Source: Paracoccaceae bacterium (lineage in GTDB: Bacteria > Pseudomonadota > Alphaproteobacteria > Rhodobacterales > Rhodobacteraceae). From it: a stretch of 64,000 bases of DNA. Below are positions 43,748 through 52,958 of the stretch, in pieces (position 1 is the first letter of the stretch; every line of letters starts with the position of its first letter). The translations under genes were made by a program, and so were the position numbers. The notes beneath the pieces were generated by a model. The model was not told where the DNA came from and did no database searches. It was given only the letters and a program-made list of their open reading frames with translations. Where the stretch lies: assembly GCA_026706985.1 (NCBI GenBank), contig JAPOXR010000032.1, positions 62,001 through 126,000 on the forward strand, given 5' to 3'.

Positions 43748-44025
43748 GGCGGCAACCCCGTTCTGATCCGGGGTGAATGTACATAGACGGGAATGGCAGT
43801 CAAATCGCCCGGTTTGGCGATGATTCCGTTCAACCGAATGCCGGAGTTCGCCTCAACTCATGGCAAATCAGCGGAACTTTCAGATTCCACTGTCGCGCTC
43901 AGCCGCACAGGCTTGATCCGGGAAGGGCGTCGCTCAAATGCCTTTAAGTTTCTCACGCGGGCGGGTTAAAGGAATGAGAATGCCGCATCGCCGACGCGGT
44001 TTACCTGAAATACGCGGGAGCAAAG

Positions 44026-45663
44026 ATGTGGTCTCCCGGCTGGCAGTGGGAGTGTGGAACATTGACTGTACAGGAACCGGGTGCACCGGCCTGGGGATAT
44101 TACGGGCGCCGCACGGAATTGCAAAATCTGGTTCGAGTCCTGAGATACGGGAAATACAACACGGTCAGCGTTGTCGGCGGCCGCGGCGTTGGGAAGACGG
44201 AGTTGATCCGGCGCGCCTGTCATGCCGTCCGGGAGTTGAAGCCGACCATCTATATTGAGTTCCCGGTGCCGGAATCTCAGGACCTCGCCAGTGTGGAGGA
44301 TGCCAGAATAGATGTTTGCAAATCTTTGACGCGGCAGGCGGTGAATGCCGGGCTCGGTGATGCGCTGGCGGAAGCGGAGCAAAATCAACCCGGCCGGTTA
44401 TATTTCAAGCAGGCATTCGAGGATCTTCTCGGAGCCGGGGCGGTCATGGTTCTGGACGAATTCCAGAACTCGGCACTGGTGCGGTTAATGGGCTGTGTCA
44501 CGCCGGTCATAAACAATTTCAGATCGCTGTATGGCCCCGACACCTCCGGCAAGACGATTCTCGCCGGCTCACATCAGCAGGAGATGCTGAGGATTCTCGG
44601 AGACCCGCGCGCGCCCTTGTACGGCCGGACAGACTTTGACATACGCCTTTATCCGCTGCCGGCGGAGGCCGTATTGCAGATGGCCTCGGAGCAGGGCTGG
44701 CTGTCGAAACCGAAGCGGTTTCTGACCGCATACACCGCCTTCGGAGGCAACCCCCGCCTGTGGCGGCGCATGGCAGAAGAAAGAAACCGTAACCCGCTTC
44801 CCGAACCGCCCGGGGGAGATGATGAAGCCTGGCAGACGGCTTTCCTGCAGCGGGAGATCACCCGCATCAAGAGTGATCCGCGGGAACAGTTCGACTATCA
44901 GTCCCTGGTCACCCTCAACAGCGGCACACGGAAGGTGGTGGAACTCGTGGCGCGCCACTTCCGGGGCGTGCGGATGGAGGAAGTGCGCGCCCTTTTCGAA
45001 AAAGACGAACAAGACAGGCATGACTTGGCGCTCAGCATACTGGAACTGCACCTGCATCTGATCGAACGAACAGCCCGTGTAAAACCCTACGGACCCCCGA
45101 AGATTCGAATGCGGGATCTGCCGGCACGGTTCCAGCTGACCGTCGTACCTCACCGGCCTATAGAGGATACTGCCGGAAAATCAGATCTCTCTCCTGCAAT
45201 TGCTGCCTTGCAGGATGCGGAAGCCTACGCGCTTGAGCGGCTGACCGGTGAGTGGCTGCGTGCACTGCCGGCGCACAGCAATGTTGCAATCGGAGTCAAC
45301 ATAACCGGACCGGACGGCGGATCGGTCGAGATTGATGCCGTCGCCTGGCCCGATAGCAGCAATGAGAATCCGCGGATTGCTCTATGTTCATGCAAACGCA
45401 ACCCCGGGAAGCACAGGCCGGGGAAAACCGCCGCCGATTTCTTGCGCTTCGCCGAATACGATTTGAACCAGGGAATTGAGTTCCCGGAGAAGCCGCGCTG
45501 GCTTATGGTCTCGCCCGAGAAGCCGAAGGAATTCTCCGGATTCGAGGCGTTCGGTATACGGGACATGGCGCGGTCACTCGGGTTTGAAATCAGACCGTGG
45601 CCGGCGCCTGCAGATTCCAGGCCGGAACATGATTTTGACGATACACCGTCACCCGGATTCTGA
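44026..45663 (+). CDS. AAA+ ATPase with degenerate nuclease-like C-terminus (paralogue-like 1)
   Basis: 545-aa STAND/archaeal-type ATPase. Walker A GGRGVGKTE at 51-59 and Walker B VMVLDEFQN ending near 148 are clear. A winged-helix-like middle follows. The C-terminal region (about 390-500) resembles the PD-(D/E)XK domain seen in such ATPases: SVEIDAVAW supplies the Asp and ALCSCKRN the Lys, but the usual Glu before it is Ser. The protein ends HDFDDTPSPGF. GGGAG precedes the ATG by 7 nt. It splits the paa cluster and has no relation to aromatic metabolism. Function unknown. Confidence 0.75.
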   Translation: MWSPGWQWECGTLTVQEPGAPAWGYYGRRTELQNLVRVLRYGKYNTVSVVGGRGVGKTELIRRACHAVRELKPTIYIEFPVPESQDLASVEDARIDVCKSLTRQAVNAGLGDALAEAEQNQPGRLYFKQAFEDLLGAGAVMVLDEFQNSALVRLMGCVTPVINNFRSLYGPDTSGKTILAGSHQQEMLRILGDPRAPLYGRTDFDIRLYPLPAEAVLQMASEQGWLSKPKRFLTAYTAFGGNPRLWRRMAEERNRNPLPEPPGGDDEAWQTAFLQREITRIKSDPREQFDYQSLVTLNSGTRKVVELVARHFRGVRMEEVRALFEKDEQDRHDLALSILELHLHLIERTARVKPYGPPKIRMRDLPARFQLTVVPHRPIEDTAGKSDLSPAIAALQDAEAYALERLTGEWLRALPAHSNVAIGVNITGPDGGSVEIDAVAWPDSSNENPRIALCSCKRNPGKHRPGKTAADFLRFAEYDLNQGIEFPEKPRWLMVSPEKPKEFSGFEAFGIRDMARSLGFEIRPWPAPADSRPEHDFDDTPSPGF

Positions 45664-45778
45664 ACCGGCGGAATACCGCCCGGACAATTTCTTCCCGGAA
45701 TTGCCTTTCAGTTCGGTTGACATGGGTTCTGGACAAGTCTCAACTGCAGTGCGGCGCAGGGCCGGGACATGATGAAAC

Positions 45779-47860
45779 ATGGCTGACAGCAATTCCAACA
45801 GGACAATGTTGAGCGTTACCGGATTTTCCTGCGGTGGCTGGGATTCGGTGGCTTCCACCCGGCATGAGATCCGCAGTCCGGTGACCGGTGAGATCATCGC
45901 CGAGGTCAATGCCGCCGGGCCGGACATTGCAGCCATGGTGGATTACGCCCGCTGCACCGGCGGACCGCGGCTGCGGGAGATGACTTTCCATGACCGCGCA
46001 CGGCTTCTCAAGGCGCTGGCCATCCATATCAATGCAAATAAGGACTGCCTGTATGCGCTCAACCCGTTGACCGGGGCGACGCGCAGAGACGGGTGGTATG
46101 ATATCGATGGCGGCATCGGCACGGTTTTCTCCTATGCCTCGAAGGGTCGGCGGGAAATGCCGGATGACCGGATCTATCTTGATGGCGGCGTTGAGCTTCT
46201 GTCACGGAATGGCAATTTTCTCGGCCAGCATGTGGCAACACCGTTGACCGGTGTCGCTCTGCAGGTGAATGCGTTCAACTTTCCGGTCTGGGGCATGCTT
46301 GAGAAACTCGCACCGGCCCTGCTTGCCGGCGTTCCCTGCATTGTCAGACCGGCGACCGTCACGAGTTACCTGGCAGCCGAATGCTTCCGCCTCATCATTG
46401 ATTCCCGGATCCTGCCCGAGGGTGCGGTGCAGTTTACCGTCGGTGATCCGTCCGGCATCTTCGACCCTCTGGATACACAGGATATTGTCTGTTTCACCGG
46501 ATCGGCATCGACCGCTTCCGCCATCCGTTCGCAACCGGCAATTGTCTCCGGCAGAATCCGCCTGACCGTTGAGCAGGACAGTCTGAACGCCACGGTTCTG
46601 GGTCCCGATGTCGTGCCGGAATCGGCGGATTTCACTGCCTTCATCGATGAAACGATACGCGAGATCACCACCAAGGCGGGGCAGAAATGCACCGCCATCC
46701 GGCGTATCCTGGTGCCTGAGCGGCAATTGCCGGATGTGGTCGAGGCAATCACATTCTCCCTGTCCCGGGTTTCCGTCGGTGATCCGGGGCTGTCCGGGGT
46801 GGATATGGGACCACTGGTCTCGGCGCGGCAGCTGGCTGATGTCAGAAACAGTGCCGCACGTATCGCCGGTGAGACGGAGCTGGTGTCAGGCTCGCTTGAA
46901 CAGATAACTGCGCTTGGTGTGGAGCCTGGTCAGGGCGCGTTTTTTTCTCCTCTCCTGTTCCGCTGCGCCGACGCTGACAATGCGCATACGGTTCACAGCG
47001 TCGAAGCATTCGGGCCGGTTTCCGTGGTTATGCCGTACCGGGATATCGCGCATGCTTCCGACATCGCCAACCGGGGCGGTGGCAGCCTCGTGGTTTCCGT
47101 ATTCACCAGCGACGCCGAAGCGGCAAGGCGGTTCACCCTGTCGTCGGCGCCCTGGCATGGCCGGATTTATTTCAACAATGCCGGGTGTATGGCGGAAGCC
47201 ACCGGGCATGGCTCGCCGATGCCGCAGATGCTGCATGGCGGACCGGGACGCGCCGGCGGCGGTGAAGAGCTCGGTGGTATCCGTTCGGTTCTTCACTTCA
47301 TGCAGCGCAGCGCCGTGCAGGGGAGCCCGCAGCTTCTGACAGCAATCACCAATCAGTGGGTCGACGGCGCCGCCGAGAAACTGCGCGGACGGCATCCTTT
47401 CCGCCGGTTTTTTGACGAACTCGCAGTCGGCGACAGTATCACCACCGGGAAGAGGCAAATCACCCTCACCGATATCGAGCATTTCGCCGAATTCACCGGT
47501 GATCGTTTCTACGCCCATATGGATGATGCGGCGGCTAGGCGGAATCCGTTTTTTCCCGGACGCGTCGCGCATGGTTACCTGCTTCTGTCCTTCGCCGCCG
47601 GGCTGTTCGTTGATCCCGAAGAGGGGCCGGTGCTTGCCAATACAGGCCTCAGCGACCTTACCTTCGAAAAGCCGGTTGTGGCGGGCGAGTCCATCCATGT
47701 GAAACTGACCGTGAAACGCAAAACGCCACGCACCCCCGAATATGGCGAGATCCGTTGGAATGTGACGATATTGAACCAGGACGGGGAGCGGGTGGCGGGC
47801 TATGAATTGCGCACAATGAATTCCATGCAGCCGGTCGGCGGGTCGGTGGCCGATGGTTAA
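45779..47860 (+). CDS. paaZ: PaaZ, bifunctional oxepin-CoA hydrolase / aldehyde dehydrogenase
   Basis: 693-aa fusion of the phenylacetate pathway. The N-terminal aldehyde dehydrogenase (about 1-520) has the NAD-binding [12 protein letters not shown], Glu in [12 protein letters not shown] and catalytic Cys in [13 protein letters not shown]. The C-terminal MaoC-type hydratase (about 540-693) has [13 protein letters not shown], with the Asp/His pair, and [20 protein letters not shown]. It opens the oxepin-CoA ring and oxidises the aldehyde. The stop overlaps the VOC gene by 8 nt. Confidence 0.93.
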   Translation: MADSNSNRTMLSVTGFSCGGWDSVASTRHEIRSPVTGEIIAEVNAAGPDIAAMVDYARCTGGPRLREMTFHDRARLLKALAIHINANKDCLYALNPLTGATRRDGWYDIDGGIGTVFSYASKGRREMPDDRIYLDGGVELLSRNGNFLGQHVATPLTGVALQVNAFNFPVWGMLEKLAPALLAGVPCIVRPATVTSYLAAECFRLIIDSRILPEGAVQFTVGDPSGIFDPLDTQDIVCFTGSASTASAIRSQPAIVSGRIRLTVEQDSLNATVLGPDVVPESADFTAFIDETIREITTKAGQKCTAIRRILVPERQLPDVVEAITFSLSRVSVGDPGLSGVDMGPLVSARQLADVRNSAARIAGETELVSGSLEQITALGVEPGQGAFFSPLLFRCADADNAHTVHSVEAFGPVSVVMPYRDIAHASDIANRGGGSLVVSVFTSDAEAARRFTLSSAPWHGRIYFNNAGCMAEATGHGSPMPQMLHGGPGRAGGGEELGGIRSVLHFMQRSAVQGSPQLLTAITNQWVDGAAEKLRGRHPFRRFFDELAVGDSITTGKRQITLTDIEHFAEFTGDRFYAHMDDAAARRNPFFPGRVAHGYLLLSFAAGLFVDPEEGPVLANTGLSDLTFEKPVVAGESIHVKLTVKRKTPRTPEYGEIRWNVTILNQDGERVAGYELRTMNSMQPVGGSVADG

Positions 47861-48311
47861 GCGCGGCTTCCGCGTCCGCGGCCTCGGCGAGATCGCGGTC
47901 CGCTGCGGCGATCTTGAGCGTATGGCGGCATTCTACGGCGATGTGATCGGGCTTGAGCGGATGTCGGGGCACGATTCCGAAGGCATTGTGTTTTTCCACG
48001 TCGCGGAGGGTTTTGCCGGGCATACGCAGATTTTGGCGCTGTTTGACAAAAGCTATGTCCCGCGTCCCGGCCTGCACCCGATCGGAACCGAGGCCCCGGC
48101 AACGGGAGCCGCTTCATCGCTGCATCATCTCGCATTCAGCCTTCCGGCGCATGAACAGGAAGCGGTGATGCTCTGGTATGACGCAAAGGGTCTGCCCTAC
48201 CGGGTCGAGTATTTTGACTGGATCGGCTGGCGGGGCGTTTTCACCGAGGATCCGGAAGGCAACACGGTCGAACTCGTGGCACACACGGGTCCCCAACCGG
48301 CAGGAAAATGA
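47853..48311 (+). CDS. VOC-family (glyoxalase/dioxygenase superfamily) protein
   Basis: 152-aa protein with the paired beta-alpha-beta-beta-beta units of the vicinal oxygen chelate fold: RGLGEIAVRCGDLERMAAFY and LHHLAFSLPAHE. The closing strand EDPEGNTVELVAH supplies a metal-ligand Glu. It overlaps the end of paaZ by 8 nt, so it is co-translated and may act on a pathway intermediate. Substrate unknown. Confidence 0.82.
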   Translation: MVKRGFRVRGLGEIAVRCGDLERMAAFYGDVIGLERMSGHDSEGIVFFHVAEGFAGHTQILALFDKSYVPRPGLHPIGTEAPATGAASSLHHLAFSLPAHEQEAVMLWYDAKGLPYRVEYFDWIGWRGVFTEDPEGNTVELVAHTGPQPAGK

Positions 48312-48461
48312 GACCGTGTCGGCTTGACTTTCGGCGTGGCCCAATCAATCTGCTTGGGAAGGCGTTGAGCGGGACGAAAAGATGATCCACCGGCTTCTGT
48401 ATCAGTTTACGGAAAGCGGCATTTGCACTGGGTTCGCCGCGTGATGCGGGGTCAGACTGAT

Positions 48462-49058
48462 ATGGATCCATCGCCGGCTTTGCTGTTGCGGCTCTTGCAG
48501 GTGATTGAGGAAGACATCGCGCCACTCACTGCGGCGGGTGTCGCCGGAGGCAACAAGATATTCGGTGCGGCATTGCTGCGGAAGTCGGATTTCTCGCTCT
48601 TCCTTGCGGAAACCAACAATGAGCGGGAGAACCCGTTATGGCACGGTGAAATGCATTGCCTGAAGCGGTTCTACGAAATCCCCGGCGGGAGTCGTCCGCC
48701 GACACAGGATTTGATCTTTCTGTCGACACATGAACCCTGCTCGCTCTGCCTCTCGGCGATCACTTGGGCCGGCTTTGACAATTTCTTCTATTATTTCAGC
48801 TATGAGCAAAGCCGCGACAGTTTCGCTATTCCGCATGATCTGAGAATTCTGGGCGAAGTGTTCCGCCTGCCCACCGGTGACTATGCAAAGTCCAATGCCT
48901 TCTGGAAGAGCTGCGGCATTCCCGAAGCCATAGGCCGGCTGCCGGCCGCGGACCAGCCGCCATTCAATGCCCGCAAAGAGCGCATTGACCGGCTTTATGA
49001 ACGTTTCTCGGAAACCTACCAAGCCTCCAAACCGGGCTCAGACATTCCGCTCAGCTGA
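48462..49058 (+). CDS. CMP/dCMP deaminase-like zinc protein
   Basis: 198-aa protein of the cytidine/deoxycytidylate deaminase-like superfamily. The zinc-site motifs are WHGEMHC (HGE rather than the usual HAE) and HEPCSLCLSAI (PCxxC). The C-terminal half (YAKSNAFWKSCGIPEAIG) is not typical of TadA or CDA, so it is perhaps a distinct subfamily. I chose ATG 48462. An upstream ATG at 48444 and a TTG at 48423 are possible. It converges on recO with a 21-nt overlap of the ends. Confidence 0.78.
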   Translation: MDPSPALLLRLLQVIEEDIAPLTAAGVAGGNKIFGAALLRKSDFSLFLAETNNERENPLWHGEMHCLKRFYEIPGGSRPPTQDLIFLSTHEPCSLCLSAITWAGFDNFFYYFSYEQSRDSFAIPHDLRILGEVFRLPTGDYAKSNAFWKSCGIPEAIGRLPAADQPPFNARKERIDRLYERFSETYQASKPGSDIPLS

Positions 49059-49790
49059 TGCCTTCTCATTCGCCCTTGCAACCGCATCCTGCAGCCGCCG
49101 GCGGGTAACGAGCGCCGGTGGGTTGGCATGTGTCTCCAGGAGAACCGGCTCGAGAAAATGCGCGATCATCCGCAGCCCGTCGGCCAATTCCTGAAGGCCG
49201 CTGAAGTGGCCGCCGACAAGGCAGGGCGGCAGCGGCAGTAATTTTGGTTCCCAGACACCGGCGGCGCCGGCGCTGACGGCGCGCCCGGTGCGCGGCGAGA
49301 CATAGCTCAGCTCTTCGCCTGAACCGGTCACGGCGCAGCGATCAAGCGCCAGCCCGATGCCGGCTTCCCGCAACAGCCTTAACTCCCATTGCAGATATTC
49401 GGGCATCCAATCCGCCCGGTCAGCCAGCACGTCCAGCATATGCTGCGTCTGCAGGTAGAATTCCTCCTGCGGCTCGCGTTCCGCCAATAGCTGTTTCAGG
49501 AGCGCACAGGCGGATGCGAGGGCGGACAATGCCAACCGGTCCGACAATAGCGGCGCGGCGCGCGATTTCACCAGTTCAATGCGGAAATGTCCGAGATGCT
49601 CGTCCAAGCGACCCCGCCATTCAAGCATCAATTGCGATCCCTGCTGCAGTGCCGGAACCATACGCCGGGAGGTCCCGCCCCGCAGCAAACCGGCATGTCG
49701 CCCACGCGCCCGCGTGAAGACTTCGAGAATCGATGCCGACTCGCCATGGCGGCGCGCTGCGAGAAGAATCCCCGTATCTCTCCACTGCAC
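49038..49790 (-). CDS. recO: DNA repair protein RecO
   Basis: RecO loads RecA at gaps with RecF/RecR. The 250-aa protein has the N-terminal OB fold (MQWRDTGILLAARRHGESAS, then VFTRARGRHAGLLRGG), a helical middle and the C-terminal LALDRCAVTGSGEEL-YVSPRTGRAVS region. In classical RecO a zinc site sits there; here only one Cys is present, as in many alphaproteobacteria. It is the last gene of the rpoZ-to-recO transcript, 15 nt after the DUF1491 gene. Confidence 0.92.
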   Translation of the reverse strand: MQWRDTGILLAARRHGESASILEVFTRARGRHAGLLRGGTSRRMVPALQQGSQLMLEWRGRLDEHLGHFRIELVKSRAAPLLSDRLALSALASACALLKQLLAEREPQEEFYLQTQHMLDVLADRADWMPEYLQWELRLLREAGIGLALDRCAVTGSGEELSYVSPRTGRAVSAGAAGVWEPKLLPLPPCLVGGHFSGLQELADGLRMIAHFLEPVLLETHANPPALVTRRRLQDAVARANEKASAERNV

Positions 49791-49805
49791 CGGCTTTGAC
49801 TCCGT

Positions 49806-50126
49806 TCAGTCGAATTCTTCGAGCAATGCACGCCCGTCCCGGTCTTCCACTTCGATGATCCAAAGATCCTTGTCGCGCCGGTTCTGACGCTCGAGCTGTG
49901 CGTCGATCGTATCGCTCCGGCCAGCTTCAACCTGCTTCCAGGCATAGCGGTCGGCCCGCAGATCGAACAGCCGCTGATACAGCCGCGCAGAGCCATCGAG
50001 AAGATTCAGTTTCACCATCACGTCGCCGCGTTCGGCATCACCTTTGGCGACGACAAAGGCCGGAATTCCAGCTGACTGCAGATGCGTCAGGTAAGCCCGC
50101 ACCCAGAAGCCGGAACTCAGCCGCAC
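49806..50126 (-). CDS. DUF1491 family protein
   Basis: 106-aa protein of a family confined mainly to alphaproteobacteria and usually found between era and recO. Features are the start RLSSGFWVRAYLTHLQSAGI, then AFVVAKGDAERGDVMVKLN and the end KDLWIIEVEDRDGRALLEEF. Function unknown. It overlaps the end of era by 10 nt. Confidence 0.85.
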   Translation of the reverse strand: MRLSSGFWVRAYLTHLQSAGIPAFVVAKGDAERGDVMVKLNLLDGSARLYQRLFDLRADRYAWKQVEAGRSDTIDAQLERQNRRDKDLWIIEVEDRDGRALLEEFD

Positions 50127-51049
50127 TCACCCGCCTCCCCGACCGTATCGGCGAAACTCAGCCCCATACGCTCATAGCGGATCGGTTCACCGGTCCATTT
50201 AGGCCGAACCTTGATGCGCAGAAACAAATGCGCTGTGCCGCCGAGAAGCTTTTCGATTTCCCGGCGCGATTCCGTGCCGATCTGTTTGATCACTGAGCCG
50301 CCCGGCCCGATGATCATTTTCTTATGACTCTTACCGGCAACGATTACGGTCTGCTCGATACGCACCGCGCCATCACGCCCGCGGGTCCAACTCTCGGTCT
50401 CGACCGCAAGCTGATAGGGAATCTCCTGATGCAGCCGCAGCAGAAGCTTTTCGCGGGTGATTTCCGCCGCCAGAACCCGCAACGGCACGTCTGCCATCTG
50501 CTCCGGCGGATACGGCCATGCGCCGGGTGGAAGATTGCCGGCGAGCCACTGCACGACATCTTCGACTCCGCTGCCCCTGAGGGCTGAAATCATGAACACC
50601 CTGTCGAACTCCATCCTTTCGGCGAATTCCGACGCCACTTCCAGGAGCCGCCCGGGAGCCACCATGTCCGACTTGTTGATCGCCAGGGCAGTGAGGCGCG
50701 GTGAGGCGGGTTCCTGCTGTAACTGCTCCAGTATCAACGCATTGGCTTCGTTCAATCCGCGGTGCGCCTGCACCATCAGGAGCACAATATCCGCCTCGGC
50801 GATACCCCGTCGGGCGGCTGCCACCATGGCCTTGTCGAGGCGGCGCCTGGCCACGAACAGCCCGGGCGTGTCGACAAAGACGAGCTGGCTCTCACCTGCC
50901 ACCGCGATACCCCTGATGCGAGATCGGGTAGTCTGCGCCTTGTGGGTCACGATCGAAACCTTGCTGCCGACAATGCGGTTCATCAAGGTCGATTTTCCGG
51001 CGTTGGGCTCGCCCACCAGGGCGATCAGCCCGGCCCGCTTCTCAGCCAT
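50117..51049 (-). CDS. era: GTPase Era
   Basis: Ras-like GTPase for 30S ribosome maturation. The 310-aa protein starts MAEKRAGLIALVGEPNAGKS (G1), then DTPGL (G3), NKSD (G4) and SALRGSG (G5). The C-terminal KH domain with KKMIIGPGGSVIKQIG binds 16S rRNA 3' end. The ATG at 51049 lies 8 nt inside the 3' end of rnc. A longer frame starting further upstream is rejected because it would lie within rnc. Confidence 0.95.
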   Translation of the reverse strand: MAEKRAGLIALVGEPNAGKSTLMNRIVGSKVSIVTHKAQTTRSRIRGIAVAGESQLVFVDTPGLFVARRRLDKAMVAAARRGIAEADIVLLMVQAHRGLNEANALILEQLQQEPASPRLTALAINKSDMVAPGRLLEVASEFAERMEFDRVFMISALRGSGVEDVVQWLAGNLPPGAWPYPPEQMADVPLRVLAAEITREKLLLRLHQEIPYQLAVETESWTRGRDGAVRIEQTVIVAGKSHKKMIIGPGGSVIKQIGTESRREIEKLLGGTAHLFLRIKVRPKWTGEPIRYERMGLSFADTVGEAGECG

Positions 51050-51722
51050 TTTCCGGCTCGATCCGATGCAGAAGCGTCTTTGCCGCGGCCAGTTCGGCAG
51101 CTTGTTTGGACCGACCCTGCCCGGATGCTTTCTCCCCGGATTCGAGGTGGACTTCCACTTCAAACAACAGGTGGTGGTCCGGCCCAGACCGCCCCCGAAG
51201 ACGATATTGCGGCGGCGGTTGCCGGCGCGCCTGCGCCCAGATCTGCAGCCGGGATTTCGGGTCCTGTGAAGCCTCCGGAACTTCCGCCATCAGCCCCGCC
51301 CAGATCCGGCCGATCACCTCCCTGGCCGCGGTCAATCCACCATCGAGATAGACCGCGGCAATGACCGCCTCGATCGCGTCCCCTAAAATCGCTCCTTCCA
51401 GCTGTGCGCGTCCCGGTTTTGCGGATTTGCCGATACGGACGGCGTCCGCCAATCCGATCTCGGCGGCGATCCGGGCACAGGAAGGCCGGCTCACAAGCGA
51501 ACTCAGCCGCACCGAAAGCTTGCCCGGCGGGGCCTCCGGATCCTCCCGCATAATGTTCTCGCTCACCACCAGAGCCAACACCCGGTCGCCGAGAAATTCC
51601 AGCCTTTGATTGTTGCCGCCGCCCGCGGACGGATGTGTGACCGCCTGTCTGAGCAGCGTCCAATCTTTGAATTGATAGCCAATTCGGCTCTCAAGGGCGC
51701 GGATTTCCTTTGGCGGCCTCAC
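51042..51722 (-). CDS. rnc: Ribonuclease III
   Basis: Double-strand-specific endonuclease for rRNA processing. The signature NQRLEFLGDRVLALVVSE has the catalytic acids, a second cluster contains LEGAILGDAIEAVIAAVYLD, and a C-terminal dsRNA-binding domain reads DPKSRLQIWAQARRQPPPQY to the end. I take the GTG at 51722, which overlaps the lepB stop (GTGA) and gives 226 aa, the usual length. Another GTG at 51755 would add 11 residues inside lepB. Confidence 0.93.
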   Translation of the reverse strand: MRPPKEIRALESRIGYQFKDWTLLRQAVTHPSAGGGNNQRLEFLGDRVLALVVSENIMREDPEAPPGKLSVRLSSLVSRPSCARIAAEIGLADAVRIGKSAKPGRAQLEGAILGDAIEAVIAAVYLDGGLTAAREVIGRIWAGLMAEVPEASQDPKSRLQIWAQARRQPPPQYRLRGRSGPDHHLLFEVEVHLESGEKASGQGRSKQAAELAAAKTLLHRIEPENG

Positions 51723-52483
51723 GAGATAGCTTTGAAAAAACGGTCTCTTCGCCACGTCCAGAAATAAAACAGGCTCTTGCCGGCGGCGGAAAAGACGATC
51801 AGATCAGCCCGCCCGACAAGGTTATCCGCCGGTACCGTGCCCACGCCGCCGAAATTTCTCGAATAACGGCTGTCCTGACTGTTGTCGCGGTTGTCTCCGA
51901 GAACGAAAAACTCGTCCGGCGGAACAACGGTGGCGAAAGTGTTATCACCATAACCTTGCCTGGTATCGAGGATCGAGTAGGAAACCCCGTTCGGCAGCAG
52001 CTCGGTCCGGCGTGATTTGGTGCAGACTTCCCCCTCTTTCGGTTCATTGGAGCAATCGGGGAAGGATCTCTGGCCACCCTGACGCTCAAATATCTCGTTG
52101 AACACACCATCGGGCTCCTGACGGACCATCTTTCCGTTGATGTAAAGGAGGCCATCGCTCAGACGCACTCTGTCGCCGGGCAATCCCACCACCCGCTTGA
52201 TAAAGTCCTTGCCCGAGCTGGGATGTTTGAACACCACCACATCGCCGCGTTCCGGATCGCTGCCGAAGATCCGGCCGCTGAACGGGCAGGCGGAAAACGG
52301 ACAGGAATATTTTGAGTAGCCATAGGCGAATTTATTCACGAACACGAAATCGCCGATCAGCAACGTTTCCTTCATCGAGCTTGATGGAATGAAAAATGGC
52401 TGAAACAGCAATGTCCTGAACAGCCCGGCGATCAGCAGGGCGTAAACGACGGTCTTGACATTCTCGGCTAGAGACGCACGCAT
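51719..52483 (-). CDS. lepB: Signal peptidase I
   Basis: Membrane-anchored serine/lysine peptidase that removes signal peptides. One N-terminal membrane segment (about residues 11-30, TVVYALLIAGLFRTLLFQPF) precedes the nucleophile Ser36 in FFIPSSSMKETLLIGD. The general base is Lys96 in DFIKRVVGLPGDRV, and VLGDNRDNSQDSRY is box E. Start at the ATG 52483, 8 residues before the membrane segment. A cysteine-containing loop (SCPFSACPFSGRIFG) between boxes is common in alphaproteobacterial LepB. Confidence 0.93.
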   Translation of the reverse strand: MRASLAENVKTVVYALLIAGLFRTLLFQPFFIPSSSMKETLLIGDFVFVNKFAYGYSKYSCPFSACPFSGRIFGSDPERGDVVVFKHPSSGKDFIKRVVGLPGDRVRLSDGLLYINGKMVRQEPDGVFNEIFERQGGQRSFPDCSNEPKEGEVCTKSRRTELLPNGVSYSILDTRQGYGDNTFATVVPPDEFFVLGDNRDNSQDSRYSRNFGGVGTVPADNLVGRADLIVFSAAGKSLFYFWTWRRDRFFKAIS

Positions 52484-52544
52484 TTCTGGCACAAATTCCG
52501 GCGAAGAGCAGCAGCGGGGTTCATGGACAGCAAGCCCATAAGAG

Positions 52545-52958
52545 TCAAGCCATCGCCCCATCCCGGGGAACAGCCTCAATGATGACAAAGGCAGTGGCAC
52601 ATGGCCGGTCATCGCTCATCGTCAAATGCAGTCTTGCCGCCTTCCCGGGCGGCAAAAGCCGCAGCAAGCGGTTATGCGCCCTGCCCCGCAGATGCAGCAG
52701 CGGCATACCGCCCTGACCGGTCTCCACGGTAATGTCACGCCAGGCAACCCCTTGCCGCATTCCTGTTCCCAATGCCTTGGAACAGGCTTCCTTGGCTGCC
52801 CATCTCTTGGCAAGAACTCCGGTGCGGTCCGCCATCCTGGCGGCAAAACGCTGTTCGTCAGCGGAAAAGATCCGGTCCAGAAAACGCGTGCCATGGCGCT
52901 TCAGAACCTTCTCGATCCTGTCGATATTGACGATGTCGGTGCCGATACCGATGATCAC
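52545..52958 (-). CDS. acpS: Holo-[acyl-carrier-protein] synthase
   Basis: Transfers 4'-phosphopantetheine from CoA to ACP. The 137-aa protein has GIGTDIVNIDRIEKVL (metal Asp) and LAKRWAAKEACSKALGTGM (Glu and Lys), the two signature blocks. It overlaps the pdxJ stop by 4 nt (ATGA), and a 61-nt gap separates it from lepB downstream. Confidence 0.93.
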   Translation of the reverse strand: MIIGIGTDIVNIDRIEKVLKRHGTRFLDRIFSADEQRFAARMADRTGVLAKRWAAKEACSKALGTGMRQGVAWRDITVETGQGGMPLLHLRGRAHNRLLRLLPPGKAARLHLTMSDDRPCATAFVIIEAVPRDGAMA

